From Candidatus Omnitrophota bacterium (GTDB lineage Bacteria > Omnitrophota > Omnitrophia > Omnitrophales > Aquincolibacteriaceae): a DNA stretch of 64,000 bases. Positions 36,896 to 45,134 of this stretch are shown here, piece by piece. Each line of letters begins with the position of its first letter. Position 1 is the stretch's first letter. A model generated the notes under the pieces. That model worked only from the letters and a program-made list of their open reading frames with translations. It was not told the origin of the DNA and made no database searches. The stretch lies in NCBI GenBank assembly GCA_022711115.1, contig JAKLFP010000007.1, positions 1 through 64,000 on the forward strand. The letters run 5' to 3'. A program made the position numbers and the translations under genes.

Positions 36896-39574
36896 ATGAG
36901 TACAGGAACAGTAACAAAAAGATCATCGAAATCCTCAAAATCAAAATCCTCAAAATACGTCTATTTCTTCGGAAGCGGCAGAGCCGAGGGTGATGCCAAG
37001 ATGAAAAATCTCCTTGGCGGGAAAGGCGCCAATCTCGCGGAAATGACCAATTTGGGAATTCCCGTGCCTGCCGGCTTTACGATCACCACGGAAACCTGCG
37101 ATCTTTTTTATAAAAATGGAAAAAAATGGCCTGCGGGGCTTGAGGAACAAGTTCGTTCCAATATCGCAAAGCTTGAAAAATCCATGGGGCTCAGACTTGG
37201 CGATCGGAACAATCCGCTTCTTGTTTCCGTGCGTAGCGGTGCCGCAGTCTCCATGCCGGGGATGATGGACACGGTTCTCAACCTTGGCCTTAACTCCGAG
37301 GTGGTCCAGGGGCTAATCGTCAAGACCGAAAATGAGCGGTTCGCTTGGGATTCTTACCGCCGTTTCATCCAGATGTTCGGAGATGTGGTGATGGGAGTGC
37401 CCCATGATGAATTCGAACATGTGCTTGAGAAAAAGAAACAACAGGTTGGCGTCAAAACGGATACGGAATTGAATGCCAACGATCTTAAAGACATTGTCCG
37501 TCAGTATAAAAAAATCTATCAGGATCATACAAACGAAGAATTTCCACAAGATCCTTTTGAACAGCTCATCAAGGCAGTGAATGCGGTATTTAATTCTTGG
37601 AATTGTCCGCGTGCCCTCAAATATCGGCAAATCAACGAAATCCGCGGTCTGCTTGGCACGGCGGTGAATGTCCAAGCTATGGTGTTTGGCAATATGGGTG
37701 AAACCTCCGGAACGGGTGTGTGCTTTACGCGCAATCCTTCAACCGGTGAAAACAAATTCTACGGGGAATACCTCATCAATGCGCAAGGGGAAGATGTGGT
37801 GGCTGGTATCCGTACGCCGGAACCTTTGGATGTGTTGGCCAAAAAGTGGTCTGCCGTCTATAAACAACTCGATGCGCTTCGTTTACGTCTTGAAAAACAT
37901 TATCGGGATATGCAGGATATTGAATTCACGATCCAGGAAGGGAAACTTTATATCCTTCAGACCCGTACCGGGAAAAGGACCGCCGCCGCCGCTGTTCGTA
38001 TCGCGGTGGAGCTTGTGAAGGAAAAGAAAATTTCTCAAGGTGAGGCGCTGCTGCGTTTGGATCCGAAGCAGTTGGATCACTTGCTTCATCCGACCTTTGA
38101 TCCCAAACAGAAAAAAGAATTGATCGCCAAAGGCTTACCAGCTTCGCCGGGAGCTGCAACGGGAAAAGTCGTGTTTACGGCGGAAGATGCGGAAGCTTGG
38201 GCGAAAAAAGGCGAAGCTGTCATCTTAGTTCGCATTGAAACATCGCCAGAGGATATTGGCGGCATGAACGTCGCGAAAGGGATTTTGACTTCGCGAGGCG
38301 GGATGACATCGCATGCGGCGGTCGTGGCACGCGGTATGGGAAAATGCTGTGTGGCTGGTGTTAGCGATATCCAGATCGATTATAAAGCCCGCCAGTTCAC
38401 AGCCGGAAAAGTGACCGTGAAGGAGGGCGATTTTATTTCCATGGACGGAAGTCTCGGAAATATTTACCTTGGGAAACTTAATACCATTGAGTCGACGTTG
38501 TCCGGCGATTTTGCGACCTTGATGAAATGGGCCGATGCGACCCGTATCTTGAAGGTGCGAACGAACGGCGATACGCCCCATGATGCAGAAGTTGCGCGCA
38601 GATTTGGCGCGGAAGGTATCGGACTTTGCCGCACGGAACATATGTTCTTCGAAGGGGACCGCATCATTGCGGTTCGTGAAATGATCCTTGCAAATGACAA
38701 GGCGGGACGTGAGAACGCTCTTGCGAAACTGCTTCCGATGCAACGCGGGGACTTTGAGGGGATTTTCGAAGCGATGAAAGGTTTTCCTGTGACGATCCGT
38801 CTCCTGGATCCGCCGCTTCATGAATTTCTGCCTCAGGAGGATGCCAATCAGAAAGAAATGGCGGAAGTTATGAAGGTGCCGGTTGAGATCATCAAGCAAA
38901 AGGTGGAAGCTCTCCATGAGTTCAATCCGATGCTTGGCCATCGTGGCTGCCGGCTTGGGATCACGTATCCCGAAATCTACGCCATGCAGGTTCGTGCCAT
39001 TGTCGAAGCGGCTTGTAACCTGAAAAAGAAAGGCATCAAGGTCGTTCCTGAAATCATGATCCCGCTTGTCGGAACCAAGAAGGAATTGCAGATCCTGAAG
39101 GACCTTTCCGTTGAGACTATCAACAAGGTTTTTGCGGAAAAGGGGACCAAACTGGAATATATGATCGGAACCATGATCGAAGTACCGCGCGCGGCCTTAA
39201 CGGCGGATCGTGTGGCTGAGATCGCGGAATTCTTCTCGTTCGGGACGAACGATCTGACGCAGATGACGCTCGGGTTTTCGCGGGATGATTCCGGATCTTT
39301 TATGGGAGCGTATCTCGATCAGGGGATCTTTGAAAAAGACGTTTTTCAGACGATTGATGAAGAAGGCGTCGGTTCCTTGATTCAACTTGCGGTGGAAAAA
39401 GGCCGTAAAACAAGGAAAGACCTTAAAATTGGTATCTGCGGCGAACATGGTGGGGATCCAAGCTCGATCTATTTTTGTCATCGGGTCGGAATGAATTATG
39501 TCAGCTGTTCGCCCTATCGCGTTCCGATTGCGAGACTTGCAGCTGCTCAGGCGGTATTGCGCCAGAAAAAATAA
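36896..39574 (+). CDS. ppdK: Pyruvate, phosphate dikinase
   Basis: PPDK interconverts pyruvate + ATP + phosphate and PEP + AMP + pyrophosphate, and lets pyrophosphate-based glycolysis or gluconeogenesis run. The product has 892 residues. A Ser/Lys-rich tail (about residues 1-20) precedes the ATP-grasp domain (GGKGANLAEMTNLGIPVPAG; SMPGMMDTVLNLGLN). The phospho-His domain is GGMTSHAAVVARGMGKCCV with His473, and the C-terminal TIM barrel has FGTNDLTQMTLG and the catalytic GICGEHGGDPSS. All key residues are present. Confidence 0.97.
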   Translation: MSTGTVTKRSSKSSKSKSSKYVYFFGSGRAEGDAKMKNLLGGKGANLAEMTNLGIPVPAGFTITTETCDLFYKNGKKWPAGLEEQVRSNIAKLEKSMGLRLGDRNNPLLVSVRSGAAVSMPGMMDTVLNLGLNSEVVQGLIVKTENERFAWDSYRRFIQMFGDVVMGVPHDEFEHVLEKKKQQVGVKTDTELNANDLKDIVRQYKKIYQDHTNEEFPQDPFEQLIKAVNAVFNSWNCPRALKYRQINEIRGLLGTAVNVQAMVFGNMGETSGTGVCFTRNPSTGENKFYGEYLINAQGEDVVAGIRTPEPLDVLAKKWSAVYKQLDALRLRLEKHYRDMQDIEFTIQEGKLYILQTRTGKRTAAAAVRIAVELVKEKKISQGEALLRLDPKQLDHLLHPTFDPKQKKELIAKGLPASPGAATGKVVFTAEDAEAWAKKGEAVILVRIETSPEDIGGMNVAKGILTSRGGMTSHAAVVARGMGKCCVAGVSDIQIDYKARQFTAGKVTVKEGDFISMDGSLGNIYLGKLNTIESTLSGDFATLMKWADATRILKVRTNGDTPHDAEVARRFGAEGIGLCRTEHMFFEGDRIIAVREMILANDKAGRENALAKLLPMQRGDFEGIFEAMKGFPVTIRLLDPPLHEFLPQEDANQKEMAEVMKVPVEIIKQKVEALHEFNPMLGHRGCRLGITYPEIYAMQVRAIVEAACNLKKKGIKVVPEIMIPLVGTKKELQILKDLSVETINKVFAEKGTKLEYMIGTMIEVPRAALTADRVAEIAEFFSFGTNDLTQMTLGFSRDDSGSFMGAYLDQGIFEKDVFQTIDEEGVGSLIQLAVEKGRKTRKDLKIGICGEHGGDPSSIYFCHRVGMNYVSCSPYRVPIARLAAAQAVLRQKK

Positions 39575-39583
39575 ACTGCTGTT

Positions 39584-40780
39584 ATGGCAGGTAAAAAAAA
39601 GAAAAACAAGAAAATCGGCTCTGCGAAAAAAGCAAAGTCCAAGCTTTTCAAAAAGAGATCCGTGCGGGGACGCGGCAAACGTCCTCGTACGGTATCTGCT
39701 GAACGGAATTCTGTCGCAGCTGGTAAGACTTTCCGCAAAAAAAACTCGTCTGAAAAAAAAATATCCAAAAAAAATGAAACAGAGATCCTTTTGCAACGCG
39801 AGAAACTTTTTCAGAAAGAAGCAGAAGAGATCATTAAACATGAAACTGCTTTAGAGACGGTAGCCGAAAGACGCAAGAGAGAGCGTGAATCCGATGAGGA
39901 TGACGAGCACGCCGATAGCCCGACGGATCAAACCCTGGACCGCACCCCGATGAAGATTTATCTCGATCAAATCGAGCATATTCCACTTTTGAAGCCAGAA
40001 GACGAGATTTCTCTGGCGGAAAAGGTTCAGATGGGGGGTGTCCATGCCGAAGAGGCCAGGCACCGGATGATCCGTTCCAACTTAAGGCTTGTGATCGCGA
40101 TTGCGAAGCGTTATGCGCATATGGGACTCGCGTTCTCGGATCTCGTGGAAGAAGGCAATATCGGGCTCATGCGTGCTGTCGAGAAATTCGATCCGAAACG
40201 GGGATACCGCTTCTCAACCTATGCCTCCTGGTGGATCAAACAGGCCATGATGCGTGCGCTTTCCAATCAGGGAAAGACCATCCGTATTCCGGTCTACATG
40301 TATGACATCATTTCCAAATGGCGGCGTGTTCGGGACGCATTAATGCAACGTTTCAACCGTTTGCCTACTCGCCGAGAGATCGCGAAGGTTCTTGAGATTC
40401 CGGTGGCAAAGATCAAGGAGGTCGAAAATATCGTGAATCGTCCAAGTTCTTTGAATACACCGCTGAGTATTGATGGAACGGCTGAACTGATTGATCTGAT
40501 TGAAGACGATGCGAACCGGAAACCCGATTCTCTGGTTGCGGAAGTTTTGAAAACGGAACGAGTCCGCAAATTGCTCGACACACTTGATGAACGCGAAAGG
40601 GAAATCCTGGCGCGTCGATTCGGGCTTGATGAACATAGCGCCCACACGCTTGAAGAAGTTGCGCAATTTTTTAACGTGACTCGCGAGCGCATTCGTCAGA
40701 TTGAGGGAGTAGCTCTTAAAAAGATCCGAGCTACGCTTTTGCTGGAAGGCGATCAATTCAATAACTATTTTTCATCATAA
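39584..40780 (+). CDS. rpoD: Primary sigma-70 factor (RpoD/SigA type)
   Basis: The product is 398 residues. Region 1.2 (about 118-150: PMKIYLDQIEHIPLLKPEDE), region 2 (RSNLRLVIAIAKRYAHMGL, GNIGLMRAVEKFDP, RFSTYASWWIKQAMMRALSN), region 3 and region 4 (REREILARRFGL, TLEEVAQFFNVTRERIRQIE) are all intact, as expected of a housekeeping sigma factor. Instead of the acidic region 1.1, the first about 75 residues are strongly basic and low in complexity (KKKKNKKIGSAKKAKSK). It starts 9 bases after ppdK without a clear Shine-Dalgarno. It may have an alternative, less essential role. Confidence 0.93.
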   Translation: MAGKKKKNKKIGSAKKAKSKLFKKRSVRGRGKRPRTVSAERNSVAAGKTFRKKNSSEKKISKKNETEILLQREKLFQKEAEEIIKHETALETVAERRKRERESDEDDEHADSPTDQTLDRTPMKIYLDQIEHIPLLKPEDEISLAEKVQMGGVHAEEARHRMIRSNLRLVIAIAKRYAHMGLAFSDLVEEGNIGLMRAVEKFDPKRGYRFSTYASWWIKQAMMRALSNQGKTIRIPVYMYDIISKWRRVRDALMQRFNRLPTRREIAKVLEIPVAKIKEVENIVNRPSSLNTPLSIDGTAELIDLIEDDANRKPDSLVAEVLKTERVRKLLDTLDEREREILARRFGLDEHSAHTLEEVAQFFNVTRERIRQIEGVALKKIRATLLLEGDQFNNYFSS

Positions 40781-40948
40781 CACCCGGCCTTCATCCTGTT
40801 AGAGATCCACGGATCCATCGTGAAGTGTTTGAAATCGGATCGGTGAAATATACCTTATCAGCAATGTTGTGATTTATTCGGACGGAAACGTTTTTCCTGT
40901 CGCTAACCGGATTCGAAAACTTATTCTATAAGTGAGGAGGATCGCTTT

Positions 40949-41470
40949 ATGAGTTTAAAGTCTTTGAGGGCGAAAGTTCGCAACATTCCTGATTTTCCAA
41001 AGAAAGGCGTTCTGTTTAGGGATATTACGCCGCTTTTGAAAGATTCCTGTTCTCTTCGCGAAATTATCAGCCTTATCGCAAAAGCCGTCAAAAAGCATCC
41101 GGCGGATCTTGTGGTTGGGATTGAATCCCGAGGTTTTATTTTCGGTGCGGCACTGGCGACAAAACTAGGGCTCGGATTTGTCCCCATTCGTAAAAAGGGG
41201 AAACTCCCCTGGAAAACCAAACAAATTGCGTGCACACTTGAATATGGTCAGGAAATCCTTGAAATTCATGCAGATGCCGTGAAGCGCGGACAAAGAGTGG
41301 TGATTGTCGATGATCTTTTGGCAACGGGTGGTACGGCCGTGGCGGCGACAAAACTCGTGAAGGCATTAGGTGGAAGAGTCGCCTGTCTCGCTTTCGTGAT
41401 TGAGCTGGGCGTGTTTCAAGGCCGGGATAAGCTGGAAGGTTCTAACGTTTTTTCTTTGATAAAATACTGA
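40949..41470 (+). CDS. apt: Adenine phosphoribosyltransferase
   Basis: Converts adenine and PRPP to AMP in purine salvage. The product has 173 residues. The start RNIPDFPKKGVLFRDITPLL is diagnostic for Apt. The PRPP loop is VVIVDDLLATGGTAVAATKL. GGAGGA lies about 8 bases before the ATG and a TATAAG box at 40927-40932. It lies alone before the tRNA-Arg gene. Confidence 0.96.
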   Translation: MSLKSLRAKVRNIPDFPKKGVLFRDITPLLKDSCSLREIISLIAKAVKKHPADLVVGIESRGFIFGAALATKLGLGFVPIRKKGKLPWKTKQIACTLEYGQEILEIHADAVKRGQRVVIVDDLLATGGTAVAATKLVKALGGRVACLAFVIELGVFQGRDKLEGSNVFSLIKY

Positions 41471-41538
41471 TTAAGTGAAAAATTGTAGATCCCAGGCCTA
41501 CGCTAAAAGGTTGGATGTCCTGTTTCATCAAAAGACGT

Positions 41539-41612
41539 GCCCCCATAGCTCAATTGGATAGAGCATCTCCTTCCTAAGGAGAGGGTTGCATGTTCGATTC
41601 ATGCTGGGGGCA
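41539..41612 (+). tRNA. tRNA-Arg (anticodon CCU)
   Basis: A full cloverleaf: acceptor GCCCCCA/TGGGGGC, D stem GCTC/GAGC, anticodon stem TCTCC/GGAGA with loop TTCCTAA (anticodon CCT at the DNA level), T stem GCATG/CATGC with loop TTCGATT, discriminator A at 41612. CCA is not encoded. It reads AGG codons. Confidence 0.95.
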
Positions 41613-41624
41613 AATTCTTTTTTT

Positions 41625-42197
41625 ATGAAAATAAAATTCAAAACAAAAAAATCTAAAATTGTTTTTTGGATCCTTGGTTTTCTTTACTTTTTCTCCGCGG
41701 CCCTTTCTGCGTTTGGACAGGAACCGCCGAAGGGATCGGAACAGGAGAAAGAAAAAACCGAATTTCAGGCCATGAAAGCCGAATGGGAGCAGGTTCGCGA
41801 ACAGCAAATCCAGATGATTCAAGAAAAAGAAGAACAACTGGAGAAGTTGAAGGAGGAGCTTTTTGCCAAGAAAAAAGTCATAAGCGGATCTTCAGTTGAG
41901 CAAAAAACGGATGGCCAACCTAGGGAGCTCCAAGGGGTAGGAGTGCCACTGATGGGAAAACAGAATTCCGAAGAAAAGGCATCCGCACTACTTCGGAAGG
42001 AAGCTGATCTCAACAAACGCGAACGGGATCTCAGAGAACTTGAAACGAAGCTCGAACAAAAAAAGAAAGATTTGGATGCGCGCGAGGCGGCTCTGACGGA
42101 AAAATCAGAGAAGGCGAAGGGGGATAGTCACGTCCAGGATGGACACAATCGTTTTGAAAAAGAAGAGAATAAAACTGGTTTTTCTCCTATGACATGA
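41625..42197 (+). CDS. Exported coiled-coil protein
   Basis: The product is 190 residues from ATG 41625; longer in-frame starts would overlap the tRNA. A signal peptide covers about 1-31 (IVFWILGFLYFFSAALSAFG). The rest is almost entirely charged heptads (EWEQVREQQIQMIQEKEEQL; READLNKRERDLRELETKLE), so a long coiled coil is expected. There is no Shine-Dalgarno; the start lies 12 bases after the mature tRNA-Arg 3' end. The periplasmic role is unknown. The stop is one base before the fau start. Confidence 0.7.
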   Translation: MKIKFKTKKSKIVFWILGFLYFFSAALSAFGQEPPKGSEQEKEKTEFQAMKAEWEQVREQQIQMIQEKEEQLEKLKEELFAKKKVISGSSVEQKTDGQPRELQGVGVPLMGKQNSEEKASALLRKEADLNKRERDLRELETKLEQKKKDLDAREAALTEKSEKAKGDSHVQDGHNRFEKEENKTGFSPMT

Positions 42198-42198
42198 T

Positions 42199-42756
42199 AT
42201 GAAGAATCGGTCTTCCGAAAAGCAATCGCTGCGTCATAAAATCTCTGAAATGCGAAAAAAAATTCCCGCAGTGCTGCGCCATCAAAAGAGCAGAAAAATT
42301 TTTAAGCAATTACTTCGGACTGCTGCTTTTTGTAAAGCGCATCATATCGTCTTTTATTACGGAATTCCGCCGGAAGTTGAAACGCGGCCTTTTCTGAAAA
42401 AGGTTCTTCGTCTAAAAAATGTTTATTTCCCGAAGGTTTCGTTGCGAAAGAAAGTCTTAACCTTCCATAAAGTGGATTCGTTGACGAAAGATCTCAAAAA
42501 AGGTGCTTATGCTATTATGGAACCGAAAGCGAGATGCCGAATACGGGATGCCAAACGCATGGACTTGATTGTCGCGCCGGGGGTGGCTTTTGATAAGGCC
42601 GGCAGGCGTTTGGGGCGTGGCGGGGGTTACTATGACCGTGTTTTTCAGCGGGCAAAAAAAGTTTATAAAATCGGCCTTTGTTTCCACGAGCAAATCGTCA
42701 AAAAAATTCCAGTGCAAAGACATGATCGGACCGTGGATCAGGTGATCACGGATTAA
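42199..42756 (+). CDS. fau: 5-formyltetrahydrofolate cyclo-ligase
   Basis: MTHFS converts 5-formyl-THF to 5,10-methenyl-THF with ATP. The product has 185 residues. The N-terminal helix with LRHKISEMRKKIPAVLR, the YYGIPPEVETRPFL strand, and the C-terminal phosphate loop DLIVAPGVAFDKAGRRLGRG followed by GGYYDRV are family signatures. It precedes xseA by two bases. Confidence 0.93.
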   Translation: MKNRSSEKQSLRHKISEMRKKIPAVLRHQKSRKIFKQLLRTAAFCKAHHIVFYYGIPPEVETRPFLKKVLRLKNVYFPKVSLRKKVLTFHKVDSLTKDLKKGAYAIMEPKARCRIRDAKRMDLIVAPGVAFDKAGRRLGRGGGYYDRVFQRAKKVYKIGLCFHEQIVKKIPVQRHDRTVDQVITD

Positions 42757-42758
42757 GA

Positions 42759-44012
42759 ATGAGAACCGGGCAAAACGAAATGGATTTTGAAGAAACTAAA
42801 ACCAACGGAAAAATTTATACCGTTAGCCAGTTGAATCGTCAGGTGCGATTTTTACTGGAATCGCGGTTTCCGTCGGTTTGGGTCGAAGGGGAAATATCGA
42901 ATTTTAAACATCATAGCTCCGGACACATTTACCTGACACTCAAAGATGAAACAGCGCAGATTCAGGCGGCTTTTTTCAGCCAATATCAGCGCGGATTGAA
43001 ATTCGAACTCAAAGATGGTTTGAAAGTTTTGGTGTATGCCCGTGTGTCGATCTATGAGACGCGTGGTGCCTATCAGCTTTATATCGAGCGCATTGAACCT
43101 CAGGGAATCGGGGCGCTTCAGCTTGCGTTCCAGCAACTTAAAGAAAAACTGGAAAAGGAAGGGTTTTTCAAATCGGAGAGAAAGCGGTCGATCCCTCAGT
43201 TTCCGAAAACAGTCGGTGTGATCACATCCCCGACAGGAGCTGCGATCCATGATATTTTAAACGTTGTGAATCGTAGATTTTGCGGGACGCATATTCTCAT
43301 CTGTCCGGTAAAAGTTCAAGGAGAAGGTGCGGCAGAAGAAGTGTCTCAGGCTATTGAGGCCATGAATCAGCAGGGCGAGTCGGATGTGCTGATCGTAGGT
43401 CGTGGCGGCGGAAGCCTCGAAGATCTTTGGGCCTTTAATGAAGAAGTGGTGGCGCGCGCCATTTTTAATTCGCAAATCCCCGTGATTTCCGCAGTGGGGC
43501 ACGAAACCGATTGGACCATCTCTGATTTTGTGGCGGACCTTAGAGCGCCGACACCTTCGGCCGCGGCGGAACTTGTGGTTTCGAGTCGTTTTGAGTTGGA
43601 AAAGCAGATTGCTAGCGCCGGCGAGCGCATCCAGTATGCCATGCTGAACCGGGTCAGTGCTCTCCGAGAACAGCTTGAAACTCTGCAGACCAGCTACGCG
43701 TTTCGTCAGCCTCGGTATTTGCTGGAACAATTCGCAGGCCAGCTTGATGAATGCAGCAGGCAGATGCAAAATCGCTTGTCGGATTTATTTTCCCTAAAGA
43801 TGCAGACATTTCAAAATGCAACGGGTCGGCTCCGCGCTTTGAGCCCGCTTGCGATTCTGGAACGGGGTTATTCCGTGACTTTTAATGAGCAAAAGGAAGT
43901 GATTCGAAGTGTCCACCAAATCAAAGCCGGGGAAGAAATCCGTACCCGGTTGAGTCAAGGGGCAATGCTTTCGAAAGTCCTGAAGATCCAAAAAAGCGAG
44001 GAAACTATATGA
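42759..44012 (+). CDS. xseA: Exodeoxyribonuclease VII large subunit
   Basis: ExoVII degrades ssDNA into oligonucleotides. The product has 417 residues. It begins with an OB fold (YTVSQLNRQVRFLLESRFPS, then VWVEGEISNFKHHSSGHIYL) and has the catalytic region GVITSPTGAAIHDILNVVNR, VGRGGGSLEDLWAFNEE and ISAVGHETDWTISDFVADLR. The C-terminus is a long coiled coil and a short domain (LERGYSVTF). It overlaps xseB by four bases (ATGA). Confidence 0.96.
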   Translation: MRTGQNEMDFEETKTNGKIYTVSQLNRQVRFLLESRFPSVWVEGEISNFKHHSSGHIYLTLKDETAQIQAAFFSQYQRGLKFELKDGLKVLVYARVSIYETRGAYQLYIERIEPQGIGALQLAFQQLKEKLEKEGFFKSERKRSIPQFPKTVGVITSPTGAAIHDILNVVNRRFCGTHILICPVKVQGEGAAEEVSQAIEAMNQQGESDVLIVGRGGGSLEDLWAFNEEVVARAIFNSQIPVISAVGHETDWTISDFVADLRAPTPSAAAELVVSSRFELEKQIASAGERIQYAMLNRVSALREQLETLQTSYAFRQPRYLLEQFAGQLDECSRQMQNRLSDLFSLKMQTFQNATGRLRALSPLAILERGYSVTFNEQKEVIRSVHQIKAGEEIRTRLSQGAMLSKVLKIQKSEETI

Positions 44013-44305
44013 CGGCTAAATTTCAATTCGAAAAAGCGTTAGCAGATCTTGAAAAAATTGTAACAGCCATGGAAAGCGGAGCATTGACTCTGGATCAGGC
44101 TTTGAAGCAATACGAAGAAGGTGTCCAACTCGTGCGGGCATGCCAGGCGAGGCTAACGGAAGCTGAAAAAAAGATCGAAGTTTTGACCAAAACACTGGAC
44201 GGTTCGTTTAAAAAATCCTCTTTTGATCAGGACGAAGCCATACGGCCTGCCAAGATCAGAAAAAATAAAAATGCTTCCTCTCATGACGATCGCGCTGAGG
44301 TTTGA
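44009..44305 (+). CDS. xseB: Exodeoxyribonuclease VII small subunit
   Basis: The product is 98 residues; XseB is normally 70-85, so there is an extra Lys-rich tail. The helical hairpin FEKALADLEKIVTAMESGAL followed by TLDQALKQYEEGVQLVRACQ is the family pattern. It is translationally coupled to xseA and starts the run into ispA and dxs, a gene order common in many bacteria. Confidence 0.95.
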   Translation: MTAKFQFEKALADLEKIVTAMESGALTLDQALKQYEEGVQLVRACQARLTEAEKKIEVLTKTLDGSFKKSSFDQDEAIRPAKIRKNKNASSHDDRAEV

Positions 44306-44308
44306 GGC

Positions 44309-45133
44309 ATGACGTACGAGATATTTTTCAAACGGCATTTGGCATTGATTGAAAAAAAACTGAAAACAATTTTAAAAGCTCATGAAGCCGCTCCCCGCAG
44401 TATTCACAAAGCCATGCAGTATGCCGTGTTTACGGGCGGAAAAAGATTTCGTCCGGTGCTGGTGCTAAGCGCTTGTGAGGCTTGTGGCGGTCAATTCCAA
44501 AAGGCGATCCTGCCGGCGCTCTCAGTCGAATTAATTCATACCTATTCGCTTGTGCATGATGATCTGCCGGCGCTGGACAATGATGATATGCGCCGAGGAA
44601 AACCGACGTGTCACAAGCAATTCGGAGAAGCGAACGCGATCTTGACCGGAGACGCGCTTTTAACTTTTGCCTTTGAACTGCTGGCTAGGGTGACGCCTGC
44701 AGACAAGGCGATCAAACTGCTCGCGGAGATATCGACGGCTTCCGGCACCCATGGTATGATCGGAGGACAAGTCGCCGATTTGTCGGATGCGGCTGGCAAA
44801 AAGACTCTCACGGGGCATGATTTTATAAGCCGTCAAAAGACGGGCCAACTCATACGGGTAAGTGCTTTGGCCGGTGCTATTTCGTCCGGGGCGTCATCCC
44901 ACCAGTTGAAGAAAATCGAACAATATGGCGAATGTCTGGGCCTTGCTTTTCAGGTGGTGGATGATATCCTGGATAAGGACGGCTATTGCAAAGTGATGAG
45001 CTTGGGTGGAGCCACTCGAAAAGCTATGGAGTTGATAGATCAGGCGAAAGATGCTGTAGGCATATTAGGCGCCAAAGCAAAAGGGCTCAACTTTTTGGCG
45101 GATTTTTTAATGAAAAGGATTCCAAAAAAATAA
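44309..45133 (+). CDS. ispA: Polyprenyl synthetase (farnesyl or geranylgeranyl diphosphate synthase)
   Basis: Condenses isopentenyl diphosphate with allylic diphosphates. The product has 274 residues. The first Asp-rich motif is SLVHDDLPALDNDDMRRGKP and the second is FQVVDDILD. GGKRFRPVL near residue 47 is the substrate loop. Chain length (C15 or C20) cannot be told from the sequence. It lies between xseB and dxs, typical of the isoprenoid cluster. Confidence 0.94.
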   Translation: MTYEIFFKRHLALIEKKLKTILKAHEAAPRSIHKAMQYAVFTGGKRFRPVLVLSACEACGGQFQKAILPALSVELIHTYSLVHDDLPALDNDDMRRGKPTCHKQFGEANAILTGDALLTFAFELLARVTPADKAIKLLAEISTASGTHGMIGGQVADLSDAAGKKTLTGHDFISRQKTGQLIRVSALAGAISSGASSHQLKKIEQYGECLGLAFQVVDDILDKDGYCKVMSLGGATRKAMELIDQAKDAVGILGAKAKGLNFLADFLMKRIPKK

Positions 45134-45134
45134 G

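Noticed and set aside
43257-43769. A 170-codon minus-strand frame inside xseA
   Set aside because: Antisense shadow with no motif.
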